From Rhizomys pruinosus (lineage: Eukaryota > Chordata > Mammalia > Rodentia > Spalacidae), in NCBI GenBank assembly GCA_009823505.1, contig VZQC01009614.1, forward strand, positions 62,001 through 126,000: a stretch of 64,000 bases of DNA, read 5' to 3'. The notes under the pieces are model-generated. The model was not told where the DNA came from, made no database searches, and was given only the letters and a program-made list of their open reading frames with translations. Both the position numbers and the translations under genes were made by a program. The number at the start of each line of letters is the position of its first letter. The first letter of the stretch is position 1. Positions 63,901 to 64,000 of this stretch are shown one piece after another.

Positions 63901-64000
63901 CAGTCCCCACAGTTCGGTTTCTGCATATAGAAGAGGGAATTGACCACCTTTCCTGCAGGACTTCCCACCATGAACTTCTAGTGAAACTGGACCCCTTCTG
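60913..64000. other. Apparently unique DNA to window end
   Basis: I found no gene, SINE or LTR. The longest frame (61206-61673) has no recognisable family and lacks coding-like composition. Unrecognised host exons or regulatory DNA cannot be excluded, since short exons are not visible by eye. Confidence 0.4.

Overview
The window comes from a muroid rodent genome. B1, B2, B4 and ID SINEs occur together, with rodent L1 copies, MaLR elements and an IAP-like LTR. The B2 copies carry an extra tract (ttccaggagaactccagttc) and a 'gggtgcacaaac' tail that differ from the mouse/rat consensus I know, so a muroid other than Mus or Rattus is likelier. I found no host protein-coding gene, rRNA, tRNA gene or CRISPR. 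Almost everything recognisable is retroelement DNA, and all coding remnants are broken.

Layout. 1-2024: B1 tail, AT-rich noncoding DNA and a degenerate L1 ORF1, ending at a single N. 2025-15139: an element with related LTRs at 3705-4033 and 14859-15139 and a tRNA-His-like primer site; a class II ERV (4541-9910) sits inside it, followed by a noncoding AT-rich body, a 30-bp-arm hairpin and a small retrocopy. 16468-~26465: a betaretrovirus-type provirus (gag start, dUTPase/protease, RT, RNase H, integrase) with a gammaretrovirus-type env; its 3' LTR is split by an antisense IAP-like LTR. 26465-29381: noncoding body plus a second copy of the left-end L1 segment, also ending at an N. 29386-33220: a gammaretrovirus-type gag-pol remnant. 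33245-36015: another LTR/primer-site/leader and noncoding DNA. 36016-43783: a MaLR element whose 5' LTR was split by a second betaretrovirus-type provirus (36201-41908; 6-bp target duplication), which has lost pro-pol but keeps env. 43784-50040: SINE-dense DNA, an LTR and an antisense MaLR. 50041-64000: quieter DNA with a young L1 nested in an ancient L1, SINEs, microsatellites and a 152-nt pure pyrimidine run.

How the parts relate. The two betaretrovirus-type proviruses are one family: same LTR, same tRNA-Lys1,2 primer site, tandem leader repeats with splice donors, same env and same env splice acceptor. Their LTR U3 carries tandem RUNX-type (AACCACA) and ETS-type (CACTTCCTG) motifs. In both, an AT-rich noncoding body replaces much of gag-pro or all of pro-pol; related bodies occur in at least four other places here. 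That shared body, the enhancer arrays and the hairpin at 12834-12909 are the most interesting points. All three Ns sit at the ends of segments duplicated elsewhere in the window, so parts of the left half may be mis-assembled and should be verified first.
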